Origin: an uncultured Bacteroidia bacterium
GTDB lineage: Bacteria; Bacteroidota; Bacteroidia; Bacteroidales; UBA932
Length of the DNA stretch: 64,000 nt
Assembly: GCA_902762435.1 (NCBI GenBank)
Contig: CACWOH010000006.1
Span: 1 to 64,000 of the forward strand
Reading direction: 5' to 3'
Shown here in pieces: positions 1-8,226 of the stretch. How positions within the stretch are numbered: position 1 is the stretch's first letter; each line of letters starts with the position of its first letter. The position numbers and the translations under genes are program-made. Below the pieces are notes generated by a model. That model had not been told where the DNA came from and ran no database searches. It saw nothing but the letters and a program-made list of their open reading frames with translations.

Positions 1-18
1 AATCGTTATCTTGGCAAT

Positions 19-693
19 ATGGAACTTATCGACGCAGTCAAGGCACGGCATTCCGTGCGGAAGTATACGGACAAACCCATCGGGGCGGACAAGGCGGCCG
101 CCCTGCAGGACGCCATCGCGCGCTTCAACCGGGAAGGCGGGCTGAACATCCAGCTGGTCCTGGAGGAGCCGAAGGCCTTCTCCGCCGGCGTATGGAAATA
201 CGGCCAGTTCTCCGGGGTGAGGAACTACCTCGTGATGGCCGGCCCGAAAGGGAAGGAAGCCGAGGAAAAGGTCGGCTATTACGGCGAGGCCCTGGTCCTG
301 CTGGCCCAGACGCTGGGGCTCAACAGCTGCTGGGTCGGGCTCACCTACAAGAAGATTCCGGGCACCTTCACGCTCCGCGAAGGGGACGTCGTGCATTGCG
401 TCATCTCCCTGGGCTACGGGACCGGTCCCGGCATACAGCATCCCCTGAAGCCGCTGGAGAACTTCTACGAGGCCGACGGAACGCCGCCGGACTGGTTCCT
501 CTCCGGCGTGGAAGCCGCCCGCCTCGCCCCCACCGCCGTCAACCAGCAGAAATTCAAGTTCATCCTGCATCCCGGCAACGTCGTGGAAGCGAAAGCCCTG
601 TTCACCATGATGGGGTACGCCGCCATCGACCTCGGCATCGCCAAGTATCATTTCGAGCTCGGCGCCGGAAAGGAGAACTTCCAAATGAAATAG
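19..693 (+). CDS. nitroreductase-like FMN oxidoreductase (TM1586 type)
   Basis: A 224-residue protein. The N-terminus (RHSVRKYTDKPI) is the opening helix and strand seen in nitroreductase-fold flavoproteins, and the mid-region GYYGEALVLLAQTLGLNSCWVGL matches the FMN/dimer core of that fold. The second half (AARLAPTAVNQQKFKF) repeats the S/A-x-x-N-x-Q element typical of the putative TM nitroreductase family, in which the active site is built from a duplicated half. It probably uses NAD(P)H and FMN in the cytoplasm; the substrate is unknown. A TATCTTGG box sits a few bases before the ATG and could be its promoter. The next gene starts 2 bases after the stop, so the two may be cotranscribed. Confidence 0.8.
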   Translation: MELIDAVKARHSVRKYTDKPIGADKAAALQDAIARFNREGGLNIQLVLEEPKAFSAGVWKYGQFSGVRNYLVMAGPKGKEAEEKVGYYGEALVLLAQTLGLNSCWVGLTYKKIPGTFTLREGDVVHCVISLGYGTGPGIQHPLKPLENFYEADGTPPDWFLSGVEAARLAPTAVNQQKFKFILHPGNVVEAKALFTMMGYAAIDLGIAKYHFELGAGKENFQMK

Positions 694-695
694 CC

Positions 696-2291
696 ATGCA
701 CCAGCCACTTTCCCGATTCATCACGCTCCTGCTCCTGCTGATCCCCGGCCTCGCGGCCGCGCAGGGCATTCCTTCCTATGACGACGGCCTGCCGCGCAGC
801 ACCCCCGAGGCGGAAGGCATCCGGTCCGAGGCCATCGCGCAGTTCTACCGCGCCCTGGACGAGGGCGGCTACGAAGTCCACGGCCTGATGATCCTGCGGC
901 ACGACAAGGTCGTCTCCGAGCACTGGTGGAGACCCTACGGCCCCCAGTACCCGCACGCGATGTACTCCGCCACCAAGACCTTCACGGGCGCGGCGGTCGG
1001 ATTCGCCGTGCAGGAGGGCCTACTGAAGGTTAGCGACCGCGTCAAGGACTTCTTCCCGGACCTCATGCCGGAAAAGACGGCCCCCGAGCTGGAGCGCCTG
1101 ACGGTGGAGCACCTGCTGACGATGTCGGCCGGCCACGCCCGGACGCAGTATCCGGGCTCGGGCGACGACCAGGTCCGCTCCTTCCTCGCTATGGACTACG
1201 CCCACGAACCGGGCACCTCGTTCGCCTACAACATCACCTGCTCGCACATGCTCTCCAATATCATCACGCGCGTGACGGGACTTACCCTTTACGAGTACCT
1301 GAAGCCCCGCCTGCTGGACCCGCTCGGCATCCGGGACGTGACGTGGGAGATGGACCTGGACGGCCGGAACATGGGCAACGGCGGCATGCACAGCAAGACC
1401 TCCGACCTTGCCAAGTTCGGCATCTTCCTGAAAAACAAGGGCGTATGGCAGGGCCGGCAGCTGCTTGCCCGGGAATGGGTGGAGGCGATGACCACGCCGC
1501 ACATCTTCCAGCGCCCGGAACTCTCCGCCGAGGAGAATGCGAAGGATGACGGCGGACAGGGCTACGGCTACCAGGTCTGGATGGGCCGGCGGAACTCCTG
1601 GCGGGCCATCGGCGGGCAGAACCAGCTGATCATGGTCATCCCGGAGTACGACCTGGTGGTGGCCTCGAACGGGCAGATCGGCGATGAAGCCGGATTCAAC
1701 CAGCTGATTTACAATATGCTGGACGGCATGAGCGACAAGCGGCTCAAGCCCGCGAAAGGCTTCGACCTGGAAAAGGAAATCGCCGGATACGAACTCCGCC
1801 ATCCCTTCCCCGAGGCCTCGCTCCCGCCGCAGGAACGCTCCCGCACCCTGCGCTACCGCGTGCATCAGAACGCCTACGGCCTGACGGGCATCGGCTTCCG
1901 CTTCGACGCGGACGGGAACATGTACCTGACGCTGGAGACGGGCGAAGCCATCCACAACATCCCCTTCGGGCTGGACGACTGGAAGATGGGTTCCACCGAC
2001 CGGACGCTCCTGTTCGGCGGCACGGTCTACGCAAACACGATGGGGGTTACCCCGATGACCACCGCGGGCTGGTGCGCCTGGACCGCCCCCGGCGAGCTGG
2101 GTGCCTACTACCTGTCCCTGTTCAACAACGGCTGCCAGGAACGTTTCCGCTTCAATTTCAGTCCCGACCGGGACGAACTCACCGTCACGGTCGTCGCCCC
2201 GCAGCCGCGCCGTTTCCAGGGTAATCCGGCGCCCGCACCCGCGACGCGCGACGTCACCCTGACCGCATCCAGAATCAAAAGCACTTATTAA
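696..2291 (+). CDS. secreted serine hydrolase, beta-lactamase (class C/EstB) family
   Basis: The start is placed at the ATG at 696, directly after the nitroreductase stop, because it gives a clear signal peptide (hydrophobic [13 protein letters not shown]). The same frame open upstream is an overlap artefact. The 531-residue product has the S-x-x-K motif (Ser91-Ala-Thr-Lys94), a candidate catalytic Tyr178 in FAYNITCS, and a glycine-rich third motif (GGQNQ). These are the three active-site elements of the PF00144 serine beta-lactamase/esterase/D-aminopeptidase fold. The last ~180 residues form an extra beta-rich domain. It acts in the periplasm or outside the cell. The family covers esterases, peptidases and beta-lactamases, so the substrate cannot be named. 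Confidence 0.85.
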   Translation: MHQPLSRFITLLLLLIPGLAAAQGIPSYDDGLPRSTPEAEGIRSEAIAQFYRALDEGGYEVHGLMILRHDKVVSEHWWRPYGPQYPHAMYSATKTFTGAAVGFAVQEGLLKVSDRVKDFFPDLMPEKTAPELERLTVEHLLTMSAGHARTQYPGSGDDQVRSFLAMDYAHEPGTSFAYNITCSHMLSNIITRVTGLTLYEYLKPRLLDPLGIRDVTWEMDLDGRNMGNGGMHSKTSDLAKFGIFLKNKGVWQGRQLLAREWVEAMTTPHIFQRPELSAEENAKDDGGQGYGYQVWMGRRNSWRAIGGQNQLIMVIPEYDLVVASNGQIGDEAGFNQLIYNMLDGMSDKRLKPAKGFDLEKEIAGYELRHPFPEASLPPQERSRTLRYRVHQNAYGLTGIGFRFDADGNMYLTLETGEAIHNIPFGLDDWKMGSTDRTLLFGGTVYANTMGVTPMTTAGWCAWTAPGELGAYYLSLFNNGCQERFRFNFSPDRDELTVTVVAPQPRRFQGNPAPAPATRDVTLTASRIKSTY

Positions 2292-2301
2292 TCAACGAGA
2301 T

Positions 2302-3009
2302 ATGTCCAATATACCTACACCCCATATCGGAGCCAAATACGGCGAAATCGCCGAAACCGTGATCATGGCCGGCGACCCGCTGCGCGCCAAATTCATGGCC
2401 GAGCAATACCTGAGCGTCCCCGAGCAGTTCAACAACGTCCGCGGCATGCTGGGCTACACCGGCACCTGGGAAGGCAAGCGCGTGAGCGTGATGGGCCACG
2501 GGATGGGAATCCCGTCCATCGGCATCTACACCTACGAGCTGTATCACTTCTACGGCGTGCAGACCATCATCCGCGTGGGATCCGCCGGCGCCTACGATCC
2601 CGACCTGAAACTGGGCGACCTGGTGCTCGCGATGGGCGCCTGCACCGATTCCAGCTACGGCAACCAGTTCGAACTTCCCGGGTCCTTCGCCCCCATCGCC
2701 GACTTCGGCCTGCTGCGTGCCGCGGCGGACAGCTGCGACCGGCTCGGGCTCCGCTACAAGGTGGGCAACGTCCTATCCTCGGACGTGTTCTACTCCGCCA
2801 ACCCGAAGGTGGACAAATGGCGCAGCATGGGCGTGCTCTGCGTGGAGATGGAGGCGTCCGCCCTGTATATGAACGCCGCCTATGCGGGCAAGCGCGCCCT
2901 GGTGATCAACACCATCTCCGACCACGTCATCACCGGCGAGGTCACCACCTCCGAGCAGCGCCGCACCACGTTCACGAACATGATGGAAGTCGCCCTGTCG
3001 CTTGTATAG
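2302..3009 (+). CDS. deoD: purine-nucleoside phosphorylase, DeoD type
   Basis: This 235-residue protein matches hexameric DeoD along its whole length: IPTPHI at the start, the phosphate-binding [40 protein letters not shown], and the purine/ribose site ending in VEMEASALY and TISDHV. It splits purine (deoxy)ribonucleosides with phosphate to free base and (deoxy)ribose-1-phosphate in the cytoplasm, for salvage. The usual length is about 235 residues. It starts 10 bases after the serine hydrolase gene. Confidence 0.96.
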   Translation: MSNIPTPHIGAKYGEIAETVIMAGDPLRAKFMAEQYLSVPEQFNNVRGMLGYTGTWEGKRVSVMGHGMGIPSIGIYTYELYHFYGVQTIIRVGSAGAYDPDLKLGDLVLAMGACTDSSYGNQFELPGSFAPIADFGLLRAAADSCDRLGLRYKVGNVLSSDVFYSANPKVDKWRSMGVLCVEMEASALYMNAAYAGKRALVINTISDHVITGEVTTSEQRRTTFTNMMEVALSLV

Positions 3010-3036
3010 CGCGGCGGTGCGCCATTTCAAAGAAAA

Positions 3037-3048
3037 TTTGCATCTTTG
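3037..3048 (+). promoter_or_regulatory. possible Bacteroidota -7 box for msrA
   Basis: TTTGCATCTTTG lies five bases before the msrA start. CATCTTTG differs from the TAnnTTTG consensus only at the first base. No good -33 TTTG is seen at the usual distance, so this is a weak call. Confidence 0.35.
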
Positions 3049-3052
3049 CAGC

Positions 3053-3577
3053 ATGATGAAGGACCTGTATCTGGCAGCCGGCTGTTTCTGGGGGGCCGAA
3101 CACTATCTCAAGCGCATCCGCGGGGTGGTGAAGACGGAGGCTGGCTATGCCAACGGCAACATCTCCCACCCTACCTACCGGGAGGTTTACACCGACACCA
3201 CCGGCTATGCCGAGGCCGTACACGTGACGTATGACCCCGACGTGCTGGGGCTCGAACGCCTGGTCCAGATCTACTTCATGGCCATCGACCCCACTTCCGT
3301 GAACAAGCAGGGCGAGGACGAAGGCACCCGCTACCGTACCGGCATCTACTACTCCGACCCCGCCGACCTGCCTTCGATCATGAAGATCTATGACCGCGTG
3401 GCCGGCGAGATCAAGGCGCCGCTTGCCGTGGAGGTCAAGCCGCTCAAGAATTTCTACCGGGCCGAGGACAGCCACCAGGACTATCTGGACAAGCATCCGC
3501 AAGGATACTGCCACATCTCCCCCGCCCTGATGGAATTCGCCCGCACGGCCAACGAACCGGCTTCCGACACCGACTGA
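3053..3577 (+). CDS. msrA: peptide-methionine (S)-S-oxide reductase MsrA
   Basis: The start is taken at 3053 (two ATG codons in a row), because upstream sequence in this frame belongs to the end of deoD and carries the putative promoter. The 174-residue product has the MsrA active-site motif GCFWGAEH with the nucleophilic Cys11, the conserved EAGYANG and TGYAEAVHVTYDP strands, and the C-terminal AEDSHQDYL. It reduces methionine-S-sulfoxide in oxidised proteins. It is a stand-alone MsrA: no MsrB domain follows. Confidence 0.95.
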   Translation: MMKDLYLAAGCFWGAEHYLKRIRGVVKTEAGYANGNISHPTYREVYTDTTGYAEAVHVTYDPDVLGLERLVQIYFMAIDPTSVNKQGEDEGTRYRTGIYYSDPADLPSIMKIYDRVAGEIKAPLAVEVKPLKNFYRAEDSHQDYLDKHPQGYCHISPALMEFARTANEPASDTD

Positions 3578-3589
3578 GCCCTGCCTGCG

Positions 3590-5170
3590 ATGACGGCGGT
3601 TCCCGCATACGTCCAAGTCCTCCTGCCGCTCAGGCTCCAATGGATCCCCACCTACTCCGCCCCGACGCCGCTGGAACCGGGGCGGCGCGTGTGCGTGGCC
3701 CTCTCGGGCCGCAGTTACGACGGGGTGGTCTGGCGCAGCCTGGATCGGCCCGACCTGCCCCCGGACCGCATCCAGCCCGTCCTCAGCGTGCGGGACGACC
3801 TCCCTGCCGTGACGCCTGAAGAACTCCGCTTCTGGGAATTCCTCTCCGCTTATTATCTCTGTACCCTGGGCGAAGTGTACAAAGCCGCCTTCCCGCTGCT
3901 GAAAGTGCGCAGCGAACGGACCGCCGCGGACATCCTCGCCCGGCTGCACGCACGGCTGGAGAAGAAGGAGGCAGCGCTCGCCGGACGCCATTCGGAACAC
4001 GTCGCAGCCCGGCTCACCGCCGAACGGGACAGCCTGCTCGCGCAGATCGCCGCCTGCAGCCCGGAGGACTTCGCCCCCGCCCCCAGGCCGGATCCCGGCA
4101 AGCCGCTCGTACTGACCGGCGCGAAACGCCGTGAGGCGTACCTGCCCGTCCTGCGGGAGGCGCTTGACGCCGGTTTCCAGGCCCTGGTGCTGACGCCGGA
4201 AATCGCCTTCTGCGACAAACTGGAGGCCCTGCTTGAGCCGGAATTCGGCCAGCGGCTGCTGAGCTTCCACTCCGGCAAGACGCCCGTCCGGCGCCGCCAG
4301 ACGGCGGACACCCTGCGCACCGGGGCCCCGGCCGTGGTCCTCGGCACCCGCTCCGCCCTGTTCCTGCCGTTCCGCAGCCTGGCGCTGGTCATCGTCGACG
4401 AAGAGCAGGACCCCGCCTACAAGCAGACCGAACCCGCCCCCCGCTATCACGGCCGGGACGCCGCCGTCGCCCTGGCGGGCATCCACGGCGCCCGCGTCGT
4501 GCTCGGCGCCGCCGTCCCCTCGCTGGAAACCCTGCTCAATGTCCGCATCGGGAAATACGATCTGCGTTCCCTGCCCGGAGCGCCGGCCTCGGCGGAAGTG
4601 ATCGACATCCCCGCCGAACGGCGCAAGAACGGAATGAGCGGCTCCTTCTCGCGCAAGCTTATCGATGCGGTCCGCCGCACGGAAGGCCCCGTCGTGCTGC
4701 TGCGCGGCTGGGAAAAGCCGGAAGTGCTGCAGCAGGAAGCCGAAGCCCTCTTTCCGGAGCGGGAATTCACCATCCGCACCCTCGGCGCGCTGAAGCGGGA
4801 AGGCGCCGGCGATGCTGCGCTGATCGCCGTCCTGCAGGCCGACGCCCTGGTTTCGCGAGACGATTTCCGAGGCGACGAACGGGCCGCGCAGATCGTGGGC
4901 ACGCTGTGCCAGTTCGCCCCGCGCGTGCTCATCCAGACGGCCGTTCCCGCACGCTTCGACGGCCGCCGCAGCGCGGACGACCTGCTCGCCGAGCGGCAGC
5001 AGTTCTTCTTCCCGCCGTTCTCGCGCCTCGTGGAGATCCGCCGCCAGGGCGACGGCGCCGTGGCAGAGCGGCATTTCCTGCCCCGCGACCGCGAACTGGC
5101 CGCCCGCAAGGCGGATATCCTCGCCCGGCTTCCGGACCGCTTCTATCCCGATGTCGATCCCGTGGACTGA
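3590..5170 (+). CDS. reduced PriA-like primosomal protein N' without ATPase and zinc motifs
   Basis: The N-terminal ~105 residues match the PriA 3'-DNA-binding domain (GRRVCVALSGRSYDGVVW; FWEFLSAYYLCTLGEVYKAAFP). PriA helicase landmarks follow: LVLTPEIAF, GTRSALFLPF, VIVDEEQDPAYKQ (Asp270 to Gln273; usual DEEHDxxYKQ), VVLGAAVPSLET (usual LGSATPSLES) and a C-terminal FFFPPFSRLVEI. Key parts are missing. Where Walker A (GxTxSGKTE) should be, the sequence reads GAKRREAY (residue 177 on), with no P-loop lysine context. There is no pair of CxxC zinc modules, and no GRAGR or GTQM motif. The length of 526 compares with about 730-830 for normal PriA. The frame is open and well conserved elsewhere, so this looks like an evolved non-helicase variant rather than a recent pseudogene. 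It may bind forks and recruit partners without unwinding DNA. Confidence 0.75.
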   Translation: MTAVPAYVQVLLPLRLQWIPTYSAPTPLEPGRRVCVALSGRSYDGVVWRSLDRPDLPPDRIQPVLSVRDDLPAVTPEELRFWEFLSAYYLCTLGEVYKAAFPLLKVRSERTAADILARLHARLEKKEAALAGRHSEHVAARLTAERDSLLAQIAACSPEDFAPAPRPDPGKPLVLTGAKRREAYLPVLREALDAGFQALVLTPEIAFCDKLEALLEPEFGQRLLSFHSGKTPVRRRQTADTLRTGAPAVVLGTRSALFLPFRSLALVIVDEEQDPAYKQTEPAPRYHGRDAAVALAGIHGARVVLGAAVPSLETLLNVRIGKYDLRSLPGAPASAEVIDIPAERRKNGMSGSFSRKLIDAVRRTEGPVVLLRGWEKPEVLQQEAEALFPEREFTIRTLGALKREGAGDAALIAVLQADALVSRDDFRGDERAAQIVGTLCQFAPRVLIQTAVPARFDGRRSADDLLAERQQFFFPPFSRLVEIRRQGDGAVAERHFLPRDRELAARKADILARLPDRFYPDVDPVD

Positions 5171-5196
5171 TTTCTTTCCTCCGGCGGAATAAAAAA

Positions 5197-5227
5197 TTTG
5201 GAGATTCCAAAAATATGCTTACCTTTG
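5197..5227 (+). promoter_or_regulatory. Bacteroidota-type promoter of tRNA-Glu
   Basis: TTTG at 5197-5200 and TACCTTTG at 5220-5227 are 19 bases apart, an exact fit to the Bacteroidota sigma consensus TTTG-N19-TAnnTTTG. The tRNA begins 11 bases downstream. Confidence 0.8.
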
Positions 5228-5238
5228 CACTCCCAACC

Positions 5239-5313
5239 GGTGGGTTCGTATAACGGTTAGTACTCGAGATTCTCAATCTCGCAATAGGAGTTCGATTCTC
5301 CTACCCACTACCA
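5239..5313 (+). tRNA. tRNA-Glu (anticodon CUC)
   Basis: The acceptor stem GGTGGGT (5239-5245) pairs with ACCCACT (5303-5309), with one G-U pair at the end. The anticodon stem CGAGA/TCTCG (5265-5281) encloses the loop TTCTCAA, giving anticodon CTC at 5272-5274, which reads GAG (Glu). The T arm AGGAG-TTCGATT-CTCCT is complete, the discriminator base is A5310, and CCA is encoded (5311-5313). The D arm (TATAACGGTTAGTA) has the shape usual for tRNA-Glu. Confidence 0.93.
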
Positions 5314-5349
5314 AAAAGCATCTGTCGAATTCCGGCAGATGCTTTTTTT
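5314..5349 (+). terminator. intrinsic terminator after tRNA-Glu
   Basis: An 11-bp stem, AGCATCTGTCG paired with CGGCAGATGCT around the loop AATTC, is preceded by a run of A and followed by seven T. It could also work leftward for the NamZ-like gene that ends at 5366. Confidence 0.9.
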
Positions 5350-5365
5350 CGTATGCGCGGAAGCG

Positions 5366-6430
5366 CTATTTCATCCGGTACGGCGCGTCGTCGTAGAGGA
5401 TGAAACGCTTGGCCTTGCGGATCCACTTCTGCTCCTCCGCCTTGACGTGCTCCTGCACCACGTCGAAGGTGAGCCGGGCGCACAGGTACTCCTCGATCAC
5501 GGGGTCCGCGACCTTCACGAACAGCGACGGGAACATCTCGAACTGCGAATAGCGCTCCGACAGGAAGCGCATCAGCTGGAGGGTGTGCAGCAGCGAATGG
5601 TACTGCGCGCCCGGCTGGAGCATGATCTGGTAGCCGTAGCAGCGTTCGCCGCGGTAGCGGCCGGCGGCCGGGGTGAAGGAGCAGGGGCGCATCATCACGC
5701 CGGGGGGCGTGGGCAGGAAACGGACGTCGCCGCTCTTGATGAAGGGGGCCCCGAAATACTCGTAGGGGCGTGCGGTGCCGATGGCCGGGGTGATGGAGGT
5801 GTTGTTCCACAGTCCGCCGCCGGGATACATCTCGCAGGTGAACATGCCCGGGATGTCGGACGCCGGTGCGATGGTCCAGGGCAACAGGTCCTTGCCGACA
5901 TCGGAAACGAAGGCGGAGATGATGTGGAGCGGGAACTTCGCGCCGATCTCGTTGCAGTACAGGTGGCAGAGCTCCCCGAGCGTCAGGCCGTGCCGGTGGG
6001 CCACCTTGGGCGTCCAGATGTCGGATTCCACGGCGGGCATCGTCCCTTCGACAACACGGCCGGCAGGGTTGATGTGGTCCACGATGAACACGGACGGGCC
6101 CTGCTCCAGGCGCGCGCACATGGACAGCAGGCGCATCACGTCGCGGGTGTAGTTGAAATAGCGCGTGCCGACATCCTGGATCTCCACGACCACGGCGTCC
6201 AGGCCCTCCAGGTCGGCCGCGTCGAAGTCGATGTGGTTGGTCTCCGGGGTAAGCTCGGTGTCCCGCGGCGTGAATACGCGCACCAGGTTGCCGCGTTCGC
6301 GGAAGATGTCGTACAGGTACTGCCCGCGGGAAGGGTCCCAGCAGTTCTGCGTACAGAAGCAGGCCACGCGCCCTTCGCGCAGGCTCCGGTCCAGCTGTTC
6401 CCCGACGGGGGTGGTGCGGAACGAGAACAT
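5366..6430 (-). CDS. DUF1343/NamZ-like (GH171) protein without signal peptide
   Basis: A 354-residue protein with the core signatures of DUF1343, whose characterised member NamZ is an exo-beta-N-acetylmuramidase (GH171): VVVEIQDVGTRYFNYTRDVM, FIVDHINPAGRVVEGTMP, HRHGLTLGEL, GGGLWNNTSITPAIGTARPYEYFGAPFI. Family members are usually about 400 residues and exported. This one has no signal peptide and a shortened N-terminus. The family's F-x-PEHG segment reads FTPRDTE (residues 53-59), so the acidic residue there is lost and activity is uncertain. It starts 4 bases after glmM and is probably cotranscribed with it, which links it to amino-sugar or peptidoglycan recycling in the cytoplasm. Confidence 0.8.
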   Translation of the reverse strand: MFSFRTTPVGEQLDRSLREGRVACFCTQNCWDPSRGQYLYDIFRERGNLVRVFTPRDTELTPETNHIDFDAADLEGLDAVVVEIQDVGTRYFNYTRDVMRLLSMCARLEQGPSVFIVDHINPAGRVVEGTMPAVESDIWTPKVAHRHGLTLGELCHLYCNEIGAKFPLHIISAFVSDVGKDLLPWTIAPASDIPGMFTCEMYPGGGLWNNTSITPAIGTARPYEYFGAPFIKSGDVRFLPTPPGVMMRPCSFTPAAGRYRGERCYGYQIMLQPGAQYHSLLHTLQLMRFLSERYSQFEMFPSLFVKVADPVIEEYLCARLTFDVVQEHVKAEEQKWIRKAKRFILYDDAPYRMK

Positions 6431-6434
6431 ACTC

Positions 6435-7856
6435 CTAGGCGCCGATGATGCGTTGCGCGAGGGCGACGACCTCCTCGCCGAGGCGCTGCGCCTCCGCTTC
6501 GGTCTGCGCCTCGCTGTAGATGCGGATGATCGGCTCGGTGTTGGACTTGCGCAGGTGAACCCACTGCCGGCGCGCCTCGAAGTCGATCTTCACGCCGTCC
6601 ACGGTGTTCACCTTCTCGTCCTTGAAGTGCTCCTTCATCGCGTCCAGGATGCGGTCGATCATCGCGGCGTCGCTGAGGTCGATGCGGTTCTTGGCGATGA
6701 AGTAAGGCGGGAGCGTGGCCTTGTAGGCACTGACGCTCAGGCCCTTGTGGGCGAGGTGGCTGAGGAAGAGGGCCACGCCGACCATCGCGTCGCGGCCGCA
6801 GTGGCTCGCCGGGTAGATGACCCCGCCGTTGCCTTCGCCGCCGATCAGGGCGCCCACCTCGTGCATCTTGGTGGTCACGTTGACTTCGCCCACCGCGGCG
6901 GCGAAATAGGTGCCGCCACGGGCCTCGGTGACGTCGCGCAGCGCACGGCTGGAACTGAGGTTGGAAACGGTGTTGCGCGGCGTCACGCCGGCCTTTTCCG
7001 CCCGTTCCAGCAGGTAGTCCGCCACGGCCACCAAAGTATATTCTTCCACGAACGGTTCCCCGTTCTCGCAGATGAAGGCCAGGCGGTCCACGTCGGGATC
7101 GACGCTGATGCCCAGGTCCGCCCGCTCGCGCACGACGGTCGCGCTCAGGTCCGTGAGGTTCTTCGGAAGCGGCTCCGGATTGTGCGCGAAGTCGCCGGTC
7201 GGCTCGCCGTTCAGGGTGATGCATTCCACGCCCAGGCGCTCCAGCAGGCGCGGCATGATGATGCCGCCCACCGAGTTGATGGCGTCCAGCACCACCTTGA
7301 AGCCCGCCTTGCGCACGGCTTCGGCGTCCACCGCCTCCAGGGCGAGCACGGCGTCGATGTGCTCGTCGGTAAAGTCGTGCTCCTCGATGCGGCCCAACCC
7401 GTCCACCGGGGCAAAGTCGAACGACCCGCTTTCGGCCAGGTCCAGGATGGCCTGCCCCTCGGCCGCGGTCAGGAATTCGCCCCGCTCGTTGAGCAGTTTG
7501 AGGGCGTTCCACTGGCGCGGGTTGTGGCTGGCGGTCAGGATGATACCGCCGTCGGCGCCGGCGAAGGTCACGGCCAGTTCGGTGGTGGGGGTGGAGGCGA
7601 AACCGCATTTGACGACGTCCACGCCACAGGCGACGAGGGTCCCGCAGACCAGCTGCTCGACCATCGCGCCGCTGATGCGCGCGTCGCGGCCGACGACCAC
7701 TTTATAGCGTCCCGCGTTGTTGGGAACGGGTTTCCGGACCTTCAGGCAAGCGCAGTAGGCATAGGTGAACTTGACGATATCGACGGGCGTGAGGGCCTCG
7801 CCGGGGGCACCGCCGATCGTACCGCGGATGCCCGAGATGGATTTTATCAATGTCAT
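6435..7856 (-). CDS. glmM: phosphoglucosamine mutase-like phosphohexomutase
   Basis: The start at 7856 (MTLIKSISGIRG) fits the family N-terminus and lies 6 bases after a TAATTTTG promoter box; the frame upstream of it runs through that box. The 473-residue product has the four phosphohexomutase loops: the phosphoserine loop ILTASHNPRQWNALK, the metal loop DPDVDRLA, the sugar-specificity loop GGEGNGG, and the phosphate-binding C-terminus RKSNTEPIIRIY. The SGIRGTIGG start and the sugar loop fit GlmM-type enzymes (glucosamine-6-phosphate to glucosamine-1-phosphate, for UDP-GlcNAc). A second, larger hexomutase at 62081-63751 in this window probably handles glucose or mannose phosphates. Confidence 0.87.
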   Translation of the reverse strand: MTLIKSISGIRGTIGGAPGEALTPVDIVKFTYAYCACLKVRKPVPNNAGRYKVVVGRDARISGAMVEQLVCGTLVACGVDVVKCGFASTPTTELAVTFAGADGGIILTASHNPRQWNALKLLNERGEFLTAAEGQAILDLAESGSFDFAPVDGLGRIEEHDFTDEHIDAVLALEAVDAEAVRKAGFKVVLDAINSVGGIIMPRLLERLGVECITLNGEPTGDFAHNPEPLPKNLTDLSATVVRERADLGISVDPDVDRLAFICENGEPFVEEYTLVAVADYLLERAEKAGVTPRNTVSNLSSSRALRDVTEARGGTYFAAAVGEVNVTTKMHEVGALIGGEGNGGVIYPASHCGRDAMVGVALFLSHLAHKGLSVSAYKATLPPYFIAKNRIDLSDAAMIDRILDAMKEHFKDEKVNTVDGVKIDFEARRQWVHLRKSNTEPIIRIYSEAQTEAEAQRLGEEVVALAQRIIGA

Positions 7857-7858
7857 GG

Positions 7859-7891
7859 TTTGCAAAATTACGAAATTTATTCTTATCTTTG
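7859..7891 (+). promoter_or_regulatory. Bacteroidota-type promoter of rpmE2
   Basis: TTTG at 7859-7862 and TATCTTTG at 7884-7891 are separated by 21 bases, close to the TTTG-N19-21-TAnnTTTG consensus. The rpmE2 start follows 26 bases later. Confidence 0.8.
7863..7870 (-). promoter_or_regulatory. -7 box of glmM
   Basis: TAATTTTG on the minus strand matches TAnnTTTG and ends 6 bases before the glmM ATG, so the mRNA would be nearly leaderless. It is back to back with the rpmE2 promoter. Confidence 0.65.
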
Positions 7892-7917
7892 CGCCTCGAT
7901 TCAAAAACACTAGTGTA

Positions 7918-8169
7918 ATGAAAAAAGGAATCCATCCCGAAACCTACCGTCTTGTAGCTTTCAAGGATATGTCAAACGAGGACGTGTTCATCACCCGCTC
8001 CTGCGCCACCAGCAAGGAGAACATCACCATTGACGGCGTGGAGTACCCCCTCGTAAAGCTTGAGATTTCCAACACGTCTCACCCTTTCTACACCGGCAAG
8101 ATGAAGATCGTCGATACCGCCGGCCGTGTTGATATGTTCTACCAGAGGTACAAGAACCGCAAGAAGTAA
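7918..8169 (+). CDS. rpmE2: 50S ribosomal protein L31 type B
   Basis: The start at 7918 (MKKGIHPETYRLVAFKD) is the family N-terminus; the frame is open upstream only through the divergent promoter region. The 83-residue product ends in TSHPFYTGKMKIVDTAGRVDMFYQRYKNRKK, as L31 does. It lacks the paired cysteines of the zinc-binding type A form, so it is type B (zinc independent). Confidence 0.96.
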   Translation: MKKGIHPETYRLVAFKDMSNEDVFITRSCATSKENITIDGVEYPLVKLEISNTSHPFYTGKMKIVDTAGRVDMFYQRYKNRKK

Positions 8170-8191
8170 GCTTCTGCGAATCCATAGGTTG

Positions 8192-8226
8192 AAAGAACCC
8201 GGACACCAGGTGCCCGGGTTCTTTGT
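8192..8226. terminator. intrinsic terminator between rpmE2 and the epimerase (works both ways)
   Basis: AAAGAACCCGG pairs with CCGGGTTCTTT (11 bp). An inner CACC/GTG pairing extends the stem. The A and T runs on either side allow termination of rpmE2 rightward and of the convergent epimerase gene leftward. Confidence 0.88.

Noticed and set aside
192-695. Upstream extension of the serine hydrolase frame
   Set aside because: It overlaps the nitroreductase gene with low-complexity Arg-rich sequence; the ATG at 696 gives a proper signal peptide.
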